64,000 nucleotides of DNA from Agromyces bauzanensis (GCF_014645655.1 NZ_BMMD01000008.1:62001-126000), one strand, 5' to 3'. Shown: positions 7,302-15,939, counted from the first letter of the stretch. Made by a program: numbers and translations. The notes: generated from the sequence alone by a model not told the origin.

Positions 7302-7988
7302 ATGACGCCGCCCGTCCCGGTTCCGTCGTTGAAGCTCGAGCGCGAGCTGTTCGGCTCGGGGGCATCCATGGTGCTCGCCTGCGACGAGGTGGGCCGCGGC
7401 GCGCTCGCCGGCCCCGTGACGGTCGGGATCGTGCTGATCGACCCGAGCGTGCGGCGCATGCCCGCCGGCCTCCGCGACTCCAAGCTCATGCCCGAGCCCA
7501 AGCGCGAGGCGATGGCGCCGAGGGCGTTGTCCTGGGTGCACGCGTGGGCCGTGGGCGAGGCATCCGCCGCCGAGATCGATGAGCACGGCATCATGGCGTG
7601 CCTCGGCCTAGCGGGAGCGCGCGCGTTCCAGGCGCTGACCGCGGCCGTCGAGGTGGCCGCCGACGCGCCGCTCGTCCTCGACGGCAACCACGACTGGCTG
7701 AGCGCGTCGATCGAGCGCCGCGTGCGGGTCACGACGCGCATCAAGGCCGACCGCGACTGCGCGTCGGTGGCCGCGGCATCCGTCATCGCCAAGGTGCACC
7801 GCGACGGCGGCATGCGCCGCGCGCACGACGAGCTGCCGCTGTACGGCTGGGACGAGAACAAGGGCTACTCGACCCCCGGTCATTTCGCCGCCCTCGACGA
7901 GCACGGCCCGAGCGCCTTGCACCGCACCACGTGGTTGCACGAGCGTCCGGCCGAGGCGCCGACGCTCTTTGACCTCGGCGTAGGATGA
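7302..7988 (+). CDS. rnhB: Ribonuclease HII
   Basis: RNase HII removes ribonucleotides misincorporated in DNA and RNA from RNA-DNA hybrids. The catalytic acidic pair is in the motif ACDEVGRGALAGP (about residues 26-38), the third acid in VLDGNHDW and the fourth in RIKADRDCASVAAASVIAK. The 228-residue length is normal. The ATG lies two bases after lepB, so the two are co-transcribed, and its stop overlaps the start region of the next gene. Confidence 0.95.
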   Translation: MTPPVPVPSLKLERELFGSGASMVLACDEVGRGALAGPVTVGIVLIDPSVRRMPAGLRDSKLMPEPKREAMAPRALSWVHAWAVGEASAAEIDEHGIMACLGLAGARAFQALTAAVEVAADAPLVLDGNHDWLSASIERRVRVTTRIKADRDCASVAAASVIAKVHRDGGMRRAHDELPLYGWDENKGYSTPGHFAALDEHGPSALHRTTWLHERPAEAPTLFDLGVG

Positions 7989-7994
7989 ATGCCG

Positions 7995-8318
7995 ATGGAT
8001 GAGGACGAATTCGAAGACTACGACCGCGAGGTCGAGCTGGCCCTGTACCGCGAGTACCGCGACATCGTGTCGCAGTTCCAATACGTGGTCGAGACCGAGC
8101 GCCGCTTCTACCTCGCGAACGAGGTGGAACTCGTGCGTCGCGACACCGAGCACGACTTCTACTTCGAGCTCAACATGAAGGACGTCTGGGTCTGGGACGT
8201 CTATCGCGCCGACCGGTTCGTGAAGTCGGTGCGCGTGCTCACCTTCAAGGACGTCAACGTCGAGGAGCTTGCGACGCGCGAGTTCGAGCTGCCCAAGGAG
8301 CTCGCGCTCGACGAGTGA
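7995..8318 (+). CDS. DUF2469 domain protein
   Basis: This is a small, very acidic protein (107-109 aa) conserved in actinobacteria directly after rnhB; its function is not known. It starts MDEDEFEDYDREVELALYRE and has aromatic-rich strands (YYLANEVELV-like and NMKDVWVWDVYR). The ATG at 7995 is preferred over 7989 because AGGA (7982-7985) is at the right distance. The first bases overlap the end of rnhB, suggesting translational coupling. Confidence 0.85.
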   Translation: MDEDEFEDYDREVELALYREYRDIVSQFQYVVETERRFYLANEVELVRRDTEHDFYFELNMKDVWVWDVYRADRFVKSVRVLTFKDVNVEELATREFELPKELALDE

Positions 8319-8423
8319 CTCTCCCGCAGCGGGCCTGTGGAAAGCCGGATCCCTGTACGGATCGCCTCCGCCGGCCATGAGGCACCGCCGCGCACCGCCA
8401 CGCTGTTCGCGGAGGTGGTGCGG

Positions 8424-8780
8424 ATGGCCCACAACGCGGAACTCGGTCGGCGCGGCGAACAACTCGCGGTCGACCACCTGCTCGGTCGTGGCATGGAGGT
8501 GCTCGACCGCAACTGGCGGTGCCGGCTCGGCGAGATCGACATCGTCGCGCGCGACGGGCACGACACGGTCTTCGTAGAGGTGAAGACGCGCACCACCCAC
8601 GACTACGGGCATCCGTTCGAGTCGATCACGCCCGTGAAGCTCGCGCGCCTGCGACGGCTCGCGATCGCGTGGTGCGAGGCGACGGATGCGGCCGTCTCGC
8701 GCATCCGCATCGACGCGGTCGCGGTACTCGCCCCCACCGAGGCGCCGGCCCTCATCGAGCATCTCGAGGGGATCAGCTGA
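8424..8780 (+). CDS. yraN: UPF0102 protein YraN (nuclease-fold)
   Basis: YraN proteins have a restriction-endonuclease-like fold with the core E...D...ExK, visible here as GEQLA, RLGEIDIVARDG and VFVEVKTRTT. The cellular role is unsettled. The start at ATG 8424 (MAHNAELGRRGEQ) is fixed by GGAGG eight bases upstream and by family homology; a longer in-frame reading from 8337 lacks both. Length is 118 aa. It overlaps comM by one base in a TGATG arrangement, a constant actinobacterial order (yraN-comM-dprA). Confidence 0.92.
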   Translation: MAHNAELGRRGEQLAVDHLLGRGMEVLDRNWRCRLGEIDIVARDGHDTVFVEVKTRTTHDYGHPFESITPVKLARLRRLAIAWCEATDAAVSRIRIDAVAVLAPTEAPALIEHLEGIS

Positions 8781-10321
8781 TGCCGGTCGCCCGCACCCGT
8801 TCCGTGGCGCTGCTCGGACTCGCCGGATCGATCGTCGAGGTCGAGGCCGACCTGTCGAGCCAGTTGCCCGGGTTCGTGATCATCGGCCTGCCCGATGCGG
8901 CGCTCGGCGAGGCGCGCGAGCGCGTGCGCTCCGCTGCGACGAACGCCGGCTGCCCGCTGCCGCAGCGTAAGCTCACGATCAACCTGTCGCCCGCGGCACT
9001 GCCGAAGCACGGGTCGGGGTTCGACCTCGCGATCGCGCTCGCCTGCCTCGCGGCGTCCGGCGACGTGTCCGTCGAGTCGATCGATCGCGTCGTGCACCTC
9101 GGCGAGCTCGGCCTCGACGGCCGGCTGCGCCCGATCGACGGCATCCTGCCGGCGGTGCTGGCCGCCGCGCGCGCCGGGCACGACACCGTCATGGTGCCCG
9201 AGGCCAACGCCGCCGAGGCGGCGTTGGTGCCGGGTGTCGAGGTGATCGGCGTCGCCTCGCTCCTCGACGCCGCGATCAGGCACGGCGGCCGGTTCGACGA
9301 GCGCCCGGTCGATCCGGTGCCGGCGCTCGCGCGGTCCGACGCAGGGCCGGTCGCCGTCGGCGATCTCGCGGATGTCGCGGGCAACCACGAGGCCGTCGAC
9401 GCCCTGCTCACGGCGGCCGCGGGCGGCCACCACCTCTTCCTCCTCGGGCCGCCGGGCGCCGGCAAGACCATGCTCGCGTCGCGGCTGCCGGGCATCCTGC
9501 CCGATCTCGACGCCGATGCCGCACTCGAAGTCGCGTCGATCCGGTCGCTCTCTGGCCTGCCGCTCGACGGTGGCCTGTCCAGTCGCCCGCCGTTCGAGGC
9601 GCCGCACCACACGGCTTCGGCGGCAGCGATGGTGGGTGGCGGCAGCCGCGTCATCCGCCCGGGCGCCGTGGTGCGCGCCTCGCACGGCGTGCTCTTCCTC
9701 GACGAGGCTCCCGAGTTCCCCGCCAGTGTGCTCGACGTGTTGCGGCAGCCACTCGAGTCGGGCTCCATCGCCATCCACCGTGCGAACGCGGTCGCCTCGT
9801 TCCCGGCCCGGTTCCAGCTCGTGATCGCCGCGAATCCCTGCCCCTGCGGCAATGCGGGCGTGAAGGACTCGACGTGCACGTGCACGCCCATGATGCGGCG
9901 CCGGTACCTCGCCCGCATCTCGGGGCCGCTCCTCGACCGCATCGACCTGCAGATCCCCGTGCCGCGCATCACCGCCGCCTCGCTGCGGATGGCGGGCGAG
10001 CAACCCGGGATGACGAGCGTCGAGGCGCGGCGTCGGGTCGTCGAGGCTCGCGCCGTTGCGCACGAGCGGCTTCGAGGCACGCCGTGGCGCACGAACGCCG
10101 AGATGCCCGGGCCGTGGCTCCGGGGTGCCGGGCGCCTCCATCCCGGCGGCCGGGCCACTGCCTCGCTCGACTACTCGCTCGAACGCGGCGGCATCACCAT
10201 GCGCGGCTACGACCGCGTGCTGAAGACGGCATGGACGCTCGCCGACCTCGACGGTGTGACCGCGCCCGACGCGGGGCACGTCGGCCGTGCGCTGCTGTTC
10301 CGGAAGGGGATCACGGCATGA
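8780..10321 (+). CDS. comM: ComM/YifB-type AAA+ Mg-chelatase-like ATPase
   Basis: ComM is a hexameric helicase that extends branch migration during natural transformation. The N-terminal domain has the Lon-protease-like fold (SSQLPGFVIIGLPDAALGEAR, residues 30-50), followed by the AAA+ domain with Walker A GPPGAGKTM (about residue 225), Walker B LFLDEAPEF and the Mg-chelatase C-terminal domain. The insertion with cysteines CPCGNAGVKDSTCTCTP matches the family zinc site. It is 513 aa, overlaps yraN by one base and dprA by four, so the three genes are one operon. Confidence 0.95.
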   Translation: MPVARTRSVALLGLAGSIVEVEADLSSQLPGFVIIGLPDAALGEARERVRSAATNAGCPLPQRKLTINLSPAALPKHGSGFDLAIALACLAASGDVSVESIDRVVHLGELGLDGRLRPIDGILPAVLAAARAGHDTVMVPEANAAEAALVPGVEVIGVASLLDAAIRHGGRFDERPVDPVPALARSDAGPVAVGDLADVAGNHEAVDALLTAAAGGHHLFLLGPPGAGKTMLASRLPGILPDLDADAALEVASIRSLSGLPLDGGLSSRPPFEAPHHTASAAAMVGGGSRVIRPGAVVRASHGVLFLDEAPEFPASVLDVLRQPLESGSIAIHRANAVASFPARFQLVIAANPCPCGNAGVKDSTCTCTPMMRRRYLARISGPLLDRIDLQIPVPRITAASLRMAGEQPGMTSVEARRRVVEARAVAHERLRGTPWRTNAEMPGPWLRGAGRLHPGGRATASLDYSLERGGITMRGYDRVLKTAWTLADLDGVTAPDAGHVGRALLFRKGITA

Positions 10322-11595
10322 ACGTCGTCGAACGCTCGGCGAAGCAGTCGGAGGCCGAGTTCGCGGCGGTGCGTCGCGGCGTGGTGGATACGGAACCGGG
10401 CGATCTCGACGCGTTCGCGAGGGCGGTGCTCGGGCTCGTCGCCGAGCCCGGCGACGGGGTCCTCGGGCGGGTGATCGCGGCGATCGGGGCCGTCCGCACC
10501 GCGGAGCTGCTGTTGGAGCGCGTCACGGGCGAGACGCTCTCGGGCGCCGTCGCCGGCGCCCGCGGCGACCTCGACGAGCGGGAGGCCGCCACGGGCCTGG
10601 ATCGCTGGCTGCCACGACTGGATCATGCGGCCTTCGTACGCTCGCTCGGGCAGGCCGCACGGGTCGGCGCCGGCTTCGTCGTGCCGGGTGACCGTGCCTG
10701 GCCGGCACAGCTCGACGAACTGGGCGCGCACTCCCCGATCGGCCTCTGGGTGCGTGGCCGCCGGGATGCCCTGGCACGAGACATCCGCTCGATCTCGCTC
10801 GTGGGCGCGCGGGCCGCGACGGGCTATGGCGAACACGTCACCATGGAGGCGTCGGCGGGTCTCGTCGATCGCGGCTTCACGATCGTCTCGGGCGGCGCCT
10901 ACGGCATCGACGGCATGGCGCACCGCGCCGCCCTCGCAAGCGACGGGGTCACCGTGGCGTTCCTGGCCGGCGGGGTGGACCGCTTCTATCCGCTCGGGCA
11001 CGAGGCGCTGCTCGGCCGCATCGCCGAGACCGGGGCCGTGGTCTCCGAACTGCCGTGCGGCGCGGCGCCCACGAAGTGGAGATTCCTTCAACGCAACAGG
11101 CTCATCGCGGCGGCGGCCGACGCCACGGTCGTGCTCGAGGCGGGCATGCGCTCGGGGTCGATCAACACGGCTGGGCACGCTGCCGAGCTCGGCCGGCCGC
11201 TCGGCGCCGTCCCCGGACCGGTGACGAGCCCGGCCTCCGCGGGGTGCCATCGACTGTTCCGGGAGTACGACGCCGTGTGCGTCGTCGACGCCGAGCAGAT
11301 GGCGGAGCTCGCGGGCGGGGGAGTGCCGGTGCGGGCACGTGGCGACGTGCGTCCGAGCGGGGCGAAGCGACGCGGGGGTGCCACCGAAGTGGATCAGGAT
11401 GACGCGGCGCTCTCACCCGACGTGCTGCGAGTCACCGATGCACTGAGCACGCGGAGTCCCCGCAGCATCGATGAGATCGCGCGTCGCTCGGGCATGTCGG
11501 TGCTCGAGGTCATGGGCGTGCTCGGGCCGCTCGAACTCCACGGCGTCGCGCTTCGGCACGCCGACGGGTGGCTGCGCCGCCGCGTTCGGGGGTGA
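10318..11595 (+). CDS. dprA: DNA-processing protein DprA
   Basis: DprA protects incoming single-stranded DNA and loads RecA in transformation; it is widespread even where competence is unproven. The central Rossmann-like DNA-binding domain holds SLVGARAATGYGEHV, VSGGAYGIDGMAHRAAL and SELPCGAAPTKWRFLQRNR, and a C-terminal winged-helix segment follows (residues 360-420, RSIDEIARRSGMSVLEVMG). Length is 425 aa. It overlaps comM in an ATGA arrangement. A hydrophilic linker around residues 335-360 separates the two domains. Confidence 0.95.
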   Translation: MNVVERSAKQSEAEFAAVRRGVVDTEPGDLDAFARAVLGLVAEPGDGVLGRVIAAIGAVRTAELLLERVTGETLSGAVAGARGDLDEREAATGLDRWLPRLDHAAFVRSLGQAARVGAGFVVPGDRAWPAQLDELGAHSPIGLWVRGRRDALARDIRSISLVGARAATGYGEHVTMEASAGLVDRGFTIVSGGAYGIDGMAHRAALASDGVTVAFLAGGVDRFYPLGHEALLGRIAETGAVVSELPCGAAPTKWRFLQRNRLIAAAADATVVLEAGMRSGSINTAGHAAELGRPLGAVPGPVTSPASAGCHRLFREYDAVCVVDAEQMAELAGGGVPVRARGDVRPSGAKRRGGATEVDQDDAALSPDVLRVTDALSTRSPRSIDEIARRSGMSVLEVMGVLGPLELHGVALRHADGWLRRRVRG

Positions 11596-11622
11596 GTCTT
11601 GGTCGGATGCGGTGCAATTCGC

Positions 11623-11649
11623 TAAACTATTCTCGATCGAGAAGGGTTT
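11623..11649 (+). promoter_or_regulatory. Palindromic operator overlapping the promoter of the HTH gene
   Basis: TTCTCGATCGAGAA (11630-11643) is a perfect 14-bp palindrome, extended by AAAC (11624-11627) and GTTT (11646-11649) to a 26-bp dyad with two mismatched base pairs per side. TAAACT (11623-11628) can serve as -10 box and GAAGGG (11641-11646) as Shine-Dalgarno sequence for the ATG at 11653. A protein on the dyad would block transcription, so autoregulation is likely. Confidence 0.6.
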
Positions 11650-11652
11650 ACC

Positions 11653-12324
11653 ATGAGCATGGTGACGGCGGCGGATGCCGCGGCGCAACTCGGCGTCACG
11701 CGTCGGCGGATCGCCGAATTGTGGGGTGCCGGCGATCTCCGCGGCCGGAAGTACTCATCGGGCCTCTTGATCGAACTCAGCAGCGTGCATGAACGCCAGG
11801 CGATCGGGCCGATCGAGGGAAGGCCGTGGGCGGAGGATGTGGTCTGGGGTGTCATCACGTCGCTCTCCGGGGCGGAGGCCGGCTCGAATGCGGAGGTTCG
11901 CCGAAGAATCGCGTCGAACGACGCGCTCTCCCTCGGCAGGCGCATCGCCGCCGCCGTGATCACCGCGCGCTTCGATGCGCGCCGGCCGGACCTCGTTCGC
12001 GACGCGCTTGCCCTCACCGGCGAGAGCGCGCTCGATCGGCTCCACGAACGATCGACGGTGCGTGTGGTCGGCGACTCGAACATGATCCATGGCTACGCAC
12101 CCGCGGGCATCGATGCGGTCATCTCGCAGTACGACCTGATCGAATCGCTCACGGGCGAAATCATCGTGCATGGCTTCCGAAGCGGCGAGCCCCGCGTCCA
12201 CGGCGCGACACCGCTCGCGCTCGTTGCCGCCGACTGCCTTCGCAGCCCCAACACCCGCGTGCGCCGAGCGGGTCTCGACGCGATCGAGCGAATGCGCACA
12301 GCGTGGCAGACAAGCGGCACCTGA
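11653..12324 (+). CDS. HTH protein, antitoxin-like partner of a nucleotidyltransferase-type gene
   Basis: The first 30 residues (VTAADAAAQLGVTRRRIAEL) form an excisionase/MerR-like helix-turn-helix, followed by a domain of about 170 residues that I cannot name (contains VVGDSNMIHGYAPAGIDAVI and EIIVHGFRSGEPRVHGATPL). Length is 223 aa. The dyad at the promoter suggests that it represses itself. The next gene starts inside its 3' end and begins like a nucleotidyltransferase-fold protein, an arrangement resembling AbiE-type toxin-antitoxin pairs. Family membership is inferred from context; no signature of AbiEi was proven. Base composition of the promoter is AT-rich compared with its surroundings, which hints at transfer. 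Confidence 0.65.
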   Translation: MSMVTAADAAAQLGVTRRRIAELWGAGDLRGRKYSSGLLIELSSVHERQAIGPIEGRPWAEDVVWGVITSLSGAEAGSNAEVRRRIASNDALSLGRRIAAAVITARFDARRPDLVRDALALTGESALDRLHERSTVRVVGDSNMIHGYAPAGIDAVISQYDLIESLTGEIIVHGFRSGEPRVHGATPLALVAADCLRSPNTRVRRAGLDAIERMRTAWQTSGT

Positions 12325-12461
12325 TCACCGTCGACGACCGATCCGGTGAGTACGAGCTGTTGTTCGAAGTCGCAGCGCTCCTGTCACCGGGGAGCTGGAC
12401 GCTCGTGGGTGGAGCGCTCGGGCCGCTCGGGCCGCTCGTTTGCGCGAGTGATCGGGGATAG
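12303..12461 (+). pseudogene. 5' remnant of a nucleotidyltransferase-like gene
   Basis: The GTG start at 12303 lies inside the end of the HTH gene (22-base overlap). The reading frame gives VADKRHLITVDDRSGEYELL and then FEVAALLSPGSWTLVGGA before it runs into a short unrelated tail. WTLVGG is typical of the first strand of nucleotidyltransferase-fold proteins, where the GS...DxD active site should follow. That part is absent: after about 38 codons the DNA becomes a tandem GCTCGGGCC repeat (12417-12434 plus a partial copy) and a stop at 12459-12461, two bases before the convergent HAD gene. The 52-codon product is probably non-functional. Confidence 0.6.
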
Positions 12462-12462
12462 C

Positions 12463-13242
12463 TCAGCGCCCTGCCCACCAGCGCGGCAGGTCGGCGATCG
12501 AGTCGAGCACGGCGTCGGGCGTGATGTCGCCCGCGAGGTCGGCCTCGGTGAACTTGCCGGTGCGCACCAACACACCGACGAGGCCGGTCCGTTGGGCGCC
12601 CTCGACGTCGGTGCGAATGTCGTCGCCGACCATCACGACCTGGTCGGGCGCGAGGTGCAGGTCCTCGACGGCCGCGCGGTAGAACGCCGGGTCGGGCTTG
12701 CCGAGCACCACCGCGTTCCGGCCGCTGGCGTACTCGAGTGCGCGAACGTACGCACCCGCGTCGAGGCGGAGGCCGTCGACGGCACGCCAGTACCGGGTCA
12801 GCCCGAGCGCGACCAGCGGCGTGCCGGGGTCGCTCATGAGGAGGCGGAAGGCGCGGTTCAGCGTCGCGAAGTCCCATCCCTTGCCGAGGTCGCCGACCAT
12901 CACCGCACCGGCGCCCTGCTCCGACGCGCCGGGCAGCGGCTCGAGTCCCGCGAACTCGGTGGCCGTGGCATCCGGCACGAACAGCGCCGGGCGCTCGATG
13001 CCCTCCCGGCGCAACCACGCCGCCGCGACGACGCCGGGCGTGAGGATCCTCGACGTGTCCGCGGTGATGCCCATGCGTGCCAGCTTCTCGACGATCGCGC
13101 TCCGTGGACGCGAGGAGGTGTTCGTCAGGTAGCGGTGCGGTATGCCCTCGCGCGCAAGCCACGAGATCGTCTCGGAGGCACCGGGCAGCGCCTCGTCGCC
13201 CACGTAGACGACGCCATCGAGATCCAGCAGGACACCCGCCAT
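12463..13242 (-). CDS. HAD-superfamily phosphatase, NagD-like (class IIA)
   Basis: HAD-IIA hydrolases dephosphorylate sugar or nucleoside phosphates; the substrate is not readable here. Motif I is LLDLDGVVYVGDE (residues 4-16), motif II the TNTSSRP segment near residue 41, motif III the Lys in VLGKPDPAFY, and motif IV VMVGDDIRTDVEGA. Length from the ATG at 13242 is 259 aa. ATG 13257 (five codons earlier) is possible; the preferred start begins directly before the first beta strand, though its GGAGG is unusually close. It is convergent with the truncated gene at 12461. Confidence 0.87.
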   Translation of the reverse strand: MAGVLLDLDGVVYVGDEALPGASETISWLAREGIPHRYLTNTSSRPRSAIVEKLARMGITADTSRILTPGVVAAAWLRREGIERPALFVPDATATEFAGLEPLPGASEQGAGAVMVGDLGKGWDFATLNRAFRLLMSDPGTPLVALGLTRYWRAVDGLRLDAGAYVRALEYASGRNAVVLGKPDPAFYRAAVEDLHLAPDQVVMVGDDIRTDVEGAQRTGLVGVLVRTGKFTEADLAGDITPDAVLDSIADLPRWWAGR

Positions 13243-13309
13243 GCCTCCATCATGCATCGCGGGCGCGACCATATGCTGGGCGAGGATGCCTGCGCGCAAG
13301 GAGGCCTGG

Positions 13310-14212
13310 ATGCAGCTCGGACGATACCCCGCGGCCCGACATGTCGTGGCCCATGTCAGCGACACGCACCTGCTCGCCGAGGGCGCGCCGCTCGGCGGCG
13401 TGGCCGACACGGTCACGGCACTCCAACGCACCACGACCCAACTGGCGCGGCTCGGCGGCACCCTCGACGCGATCGTCGTGACCGGCGACGTCACCGACCT
13501 CGGCGAGGCCGACGCCTATCACCGCATCCGGGCCGCGCTCGAGCCGCTCGCCCGTGAGACGGGCGCCGAGCTCATCTGGGTCATGGGCAATCACGACGAG
13601 CGTGGAGCGTTCCGTTCGGAGCTCCTCGACGAGCCCGCCACCGAACAGCCCGTGCACCAGGTCGTGCAGGTCGGCGGGCTTCGCGTCATCGCACTCGACA
13701 CGAGCGTGCCGGGCTACCATCACGGCGCGCTCGACGCGGCATCCCTCGCCTGGCTCGACGCGGTGCTCGCCGATCCCGCCCCTGAGGGCACCGTGATCGC
13801 CATGCACCACGCGCCCATCGCGACGCCGCTCTCGCTCATGGACGTGCTCGAGCTGCGCGACCAGGACGAACTCGCCGACATCGTGCGCGGACGCGACGTG
13901 CGGATGATCCTCGGCGGACACCTGCACTACGCCGCGAACGGCATGTTCGCCGGCATCCCCGTCTCGGTCGCGGGCGCGACCTCCTACACGATGGACCTCT
14001 CCACGCCGCCCGGTGAGCTCGAGGGCATCGACGGCGGCCGGTCGTTCACGCTCGTGCACGTCTACGATGACTCGATCGTCACGTCGGTGGTGCCGGTCGG
14101 GCCGTTCCCGCTCGTGACGAGCTTCGGCGCGGAGTTCCTCGCCGAGGTCGAGCGGCTGTCGCCCGATGGGCGACTCGAGCGATTCTCGCGCAAGCGACCG
14201 CCGAGCCCGTGA
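13310..14212 (+). CDS. Metallophosphoesterase, class III cyclic-nucleotide phosphodiesterase-like
   Basis: Calcineurin-like phosphoesterases bind two metals. The five family motifs are visible: DTHLL (D-x-H, about residue 18), GDVTDLGEADAY, GNHDER, a lone His in AMHHAP and GGHLHYAAN. This set with its GNHDER form resembles CpdA/Rv0805-type enzymes that hydrolyse cyclic nucleotides, but many have broader activity. The start ATG 13310 has AAGGAGG five bases upstream; the longer in-frame reading from 13241 lacks homology. Length is 300 aa. xerC starts eight bases after its stop. Confidence 0.88.
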   Translation: MQLGRYPAARHVVAHVSDTHLLAEGAPLGGVADTVTALQRTTTQLARLGGTLDAIVVTGDVTDLGEADAYHRIRAALEPLARETGAELIWVMGNHDERGAFRSELLDEPATEQPVHQVVQVGGLRVIALDTSVPGYHHGALDAASLAWLDAVLADPAPEGTVIAMHHAPIATPLSLMDVLELRDQDELADIVRGRDVRMILGGHLHYAANGMFAGIPVSVAGATSYTMDLSTPPGELEGIDGGRSFTLVHVYDDSIVTSVVPVGPFPLVTSFGAEFLAEVERLSPDGRLERFSRKRPPSP

Positions 14213-14219
14213 GCGAGCC

Positions 14220-15155
14220 ATGACACTCGAAGGGCTGGTCGACGACTACCTCGCGCACGTGCGTACCGAGCGCGGGTATTCCGAGCACACCGTCGCCGCG
14301 TACCGCGCCGACCTCGTCGAGCTCGTCGGCTTCGCCGCCGAGCGTCAGGTGGAGGATCCCGCCGGGGTCGAGCTCGCGCTCCTGCGCGACTGGCTGTGGG
14401 CGGCGACGGAGCGCGGACTCGCCCGCACGAGCATCGCCCGCCGCGCGGCATCCGCCCGCGGTTGGACGGCGTGGTTACATCGGCGCGGGCTCATCGTCGC
14501 CGATCCGGGCGTGCGACTCAAGGCGCCGCGGGCGCAGCGCACGCTGCCGCGCGTCGCGACCGAGCGTGCCCTCGCCGAGGCACTCGCCGCGCTCGCCGAC
14601 CGCGCGGCGGGTGGCGACCCGGTGGCCGTGCGCGACGCCGCGATCGCGGAGCTGCTGTACGCGTCGGCGCTGCGCGTGTCGGAGCTGGTCGGCCTCGACC
14701 TCGCCGACGTCGACCGCCGGCGTCGCACGGTGCGCGTGACCGGCAAGGGCGCGAAGGAACGCGTGGTGCCCTACGGGGCGCCGGCCGCCCGCGCGCTCGA
14801 CCGCTACCTGGAGGTGGCGCGGCCGGCGATCCTGGCGGCCGCGGTCGAGCACCCGGGAACAGCCGGGGGAGCGGCATCCGATGCGGTGTTCCTCGGCGTG
14901 CGGGGCGGCCGCCTCGGCGTGCGCAGCGTGCACCGACAGATCGCCGCGATGCTCTCGTCGATTCCGGGTGCGGGCCCCAGCGGACCGCACGCACTGCGCC
15001 ACAGCGCCGCCACGCACCTGCTCGACGGCGGCGCCGACCTGCGGGCGGTGCAGGAGTTCCTCGGACATGCGAGCCTCGGCACAACGCAGATCTACACGCA
15101 CGTTTCGGCGGAACGTCTCAAGCAGAGCTACCGGACCGCGCACCCGCGCGCCTGA
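14220..15155 (+). CDS. xerC: Tyrosine recombinase XerC
   Basis: Xer recombinases resolve chromosome dimers at dif. The N-terminal SAM-like DNA-binding domain (DDYLAHVRTERGYSEHTVAAY) is followed by the catalytic domain with Arg152 (SALRVSEL), the Lys in KGAKERVVP, His257 and Arg260 (HALRHS), the GH of LGHASLGTT and nucleophile Tyr292 (IYTHV). Length is 311 aa. The position between dprA and rpsB matches mycobacterial xerC; a separate xerD elsewhere would be expected. The Shine-Dalgarno sequence is weak, consistent with coupling to the preceding gene. Confidence 0.92.
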   Translation: MTLEGLVDDYLAHVRTERGYSEHTVAAYRADLVELVGFAAERQVEDPAGVELALLRDWLWAATERGLARTSIARRAASARGWTAWLHRRGLIVADPGVRLKAPRAQRTLPRVATERALAEALAALADRAAGGDPVAVRDAAIAELLYASALRVSELVGLDLADVDRRRRTVRVTGKGAKERVVPYGAPAARALDRYLEVARPAILAAAVEHPGTAGGAASDAVFLGVRGGRLGVRSVHRQIAAMLSSIPGAGPSGPHALRHSAATHLLDGGADLRAVQEFLGHASLGTTQIYTHVSAERLKQSYRTAHPRA

Positions 15156-15156
15156 G

Positions 15157-15774
15157 TCACGAAGAACCCATCGGCAGCAGCACGGCGCGCGGCAGCCCGC
15201 CGAGGAACAGGAACGGCGACACGTACTCGCCGTCGATCCTGACGCCGAAGTGCACGCACACCGCGTCGCAGTGGCCGCCGGATGCCACGGTGCCGATCAC
15301 CTGGCCCGGAGTCACCGCCGTGCCGGCCGCCACGGCGCCCTCGACCGGCTCGATGGCGCTCAGGACCCCGTCGCCGTGGTCGATCGACACCACGTCTCGC
15401 CCGGCGACCGGTCCCGCGAAGCGCACGACGCCGGGAGCCGGTGCGACCACGACGTCCCCGTGCGATGCGGCGACGTCGATACCGCGGTGCCCGGCCGCGT
15501 AGGGAGTGGGCGGGGCCCGGAACGGCGCCACCACCGCGATCGGGGGCGGCACCGGCCACACCCAGGGCTCGGTGGGCCCGATCGCCGTGGTCGCGGGCGC
15601 CGGCTCGCCGTGCGCCGCCGTGGGCATCAGCCACGCAGCCGCAACCGCGGCCGCGAACAGCAGGGCGGATGCCACGACGGCGACCACGATCCGGTGGCGC
15701 TGCGGCGGGGCAGCAGGCGAGCGGTCTGAGGTGGGCGGTCGGCCGGGTGCGCGGAGTCGGCGGGAAGCGGGCAT
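15157..15774 (-). CDS. M23-family metallopeptidase, secreted or membrane-anchored
   Basis: A basic N-terminus and one hydrophobic segment (about residues 28-52) serve as signal or anchor, then the LytM domain follows: HRGIDVAASHGDVVVAPAPG with the zinc ligands H-x3-D, VSIDHGDGVLS and CVHFGVRIDG with the final H. M23 enzymes cut peptidoglycan cross-bridges, or act as activators when zinc ligands are lost; here they seem to be present. Length is 205 aa. It is convergent with xerC (one base apart) and divergent from rpsB, whose long leader separates them. Confidence 0.85.
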   Translation of the reverse strand: MPASRRLRAPGRPPTSDRSPAAPPQRHRIVVAVVASALLFAAAVAAAWLMPTAAHGEPAPATTAIGPTEPWVWPVPPPIAVVAPFRAPPTPYAAGHRGIDVAASHGDVVVAPAPGVVRFAGPVAGRDVVSIDHGDGVLSAIEPVEGAVAAGTAVTPGQVIGTVASGGHCDAVCVHFGVRIDGEYVSPFLFLGGLPRAVLLPMGSS

Positions 15775-15851
15775 GCCTCGATGCTCGGTCCGGCCGAGGC
15801 ATCCGTCGCCCGATCCGCGTGAATCCGTGCACGCCTCGGAAGCCCGCGCGG

Positions 15852-15880
15852 TTGGGGAGGACCGGTGCCGATGGTAGAGT
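15852..15880 (+). promoter_or_regulatory. Promoter of rpsB
   Basis: TTGGGG (15852-15857) and TAGAGT (15875-15880) are 17 bases apart and fit a sigma-70-type promoter. Transcription would begin near 15887, giving a leader of about 150 bases before the S2 start codon. Confidence 0.5.
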
Positions 15881-15939
15881 GTCGAGAGCGCCTCGGCCTG
15901 CCGGGGCGACTACGCGTGCCATTTCGGCCGACGACTCCA

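Noticed and set aside
11653-12461. Complete toxin-antitoxin system
   Set aside because: The second gene stops after 52 codons and lacks the nucleotidyltransferase active site; only a relic can be claimed.
14220-15155. Integrase of a mobile element
   Set aside because: The recombinase matches chromosomal XerC in length and neighbourhood (dprA side and rpsB side), and no attachment repeats or phage genes were seen.
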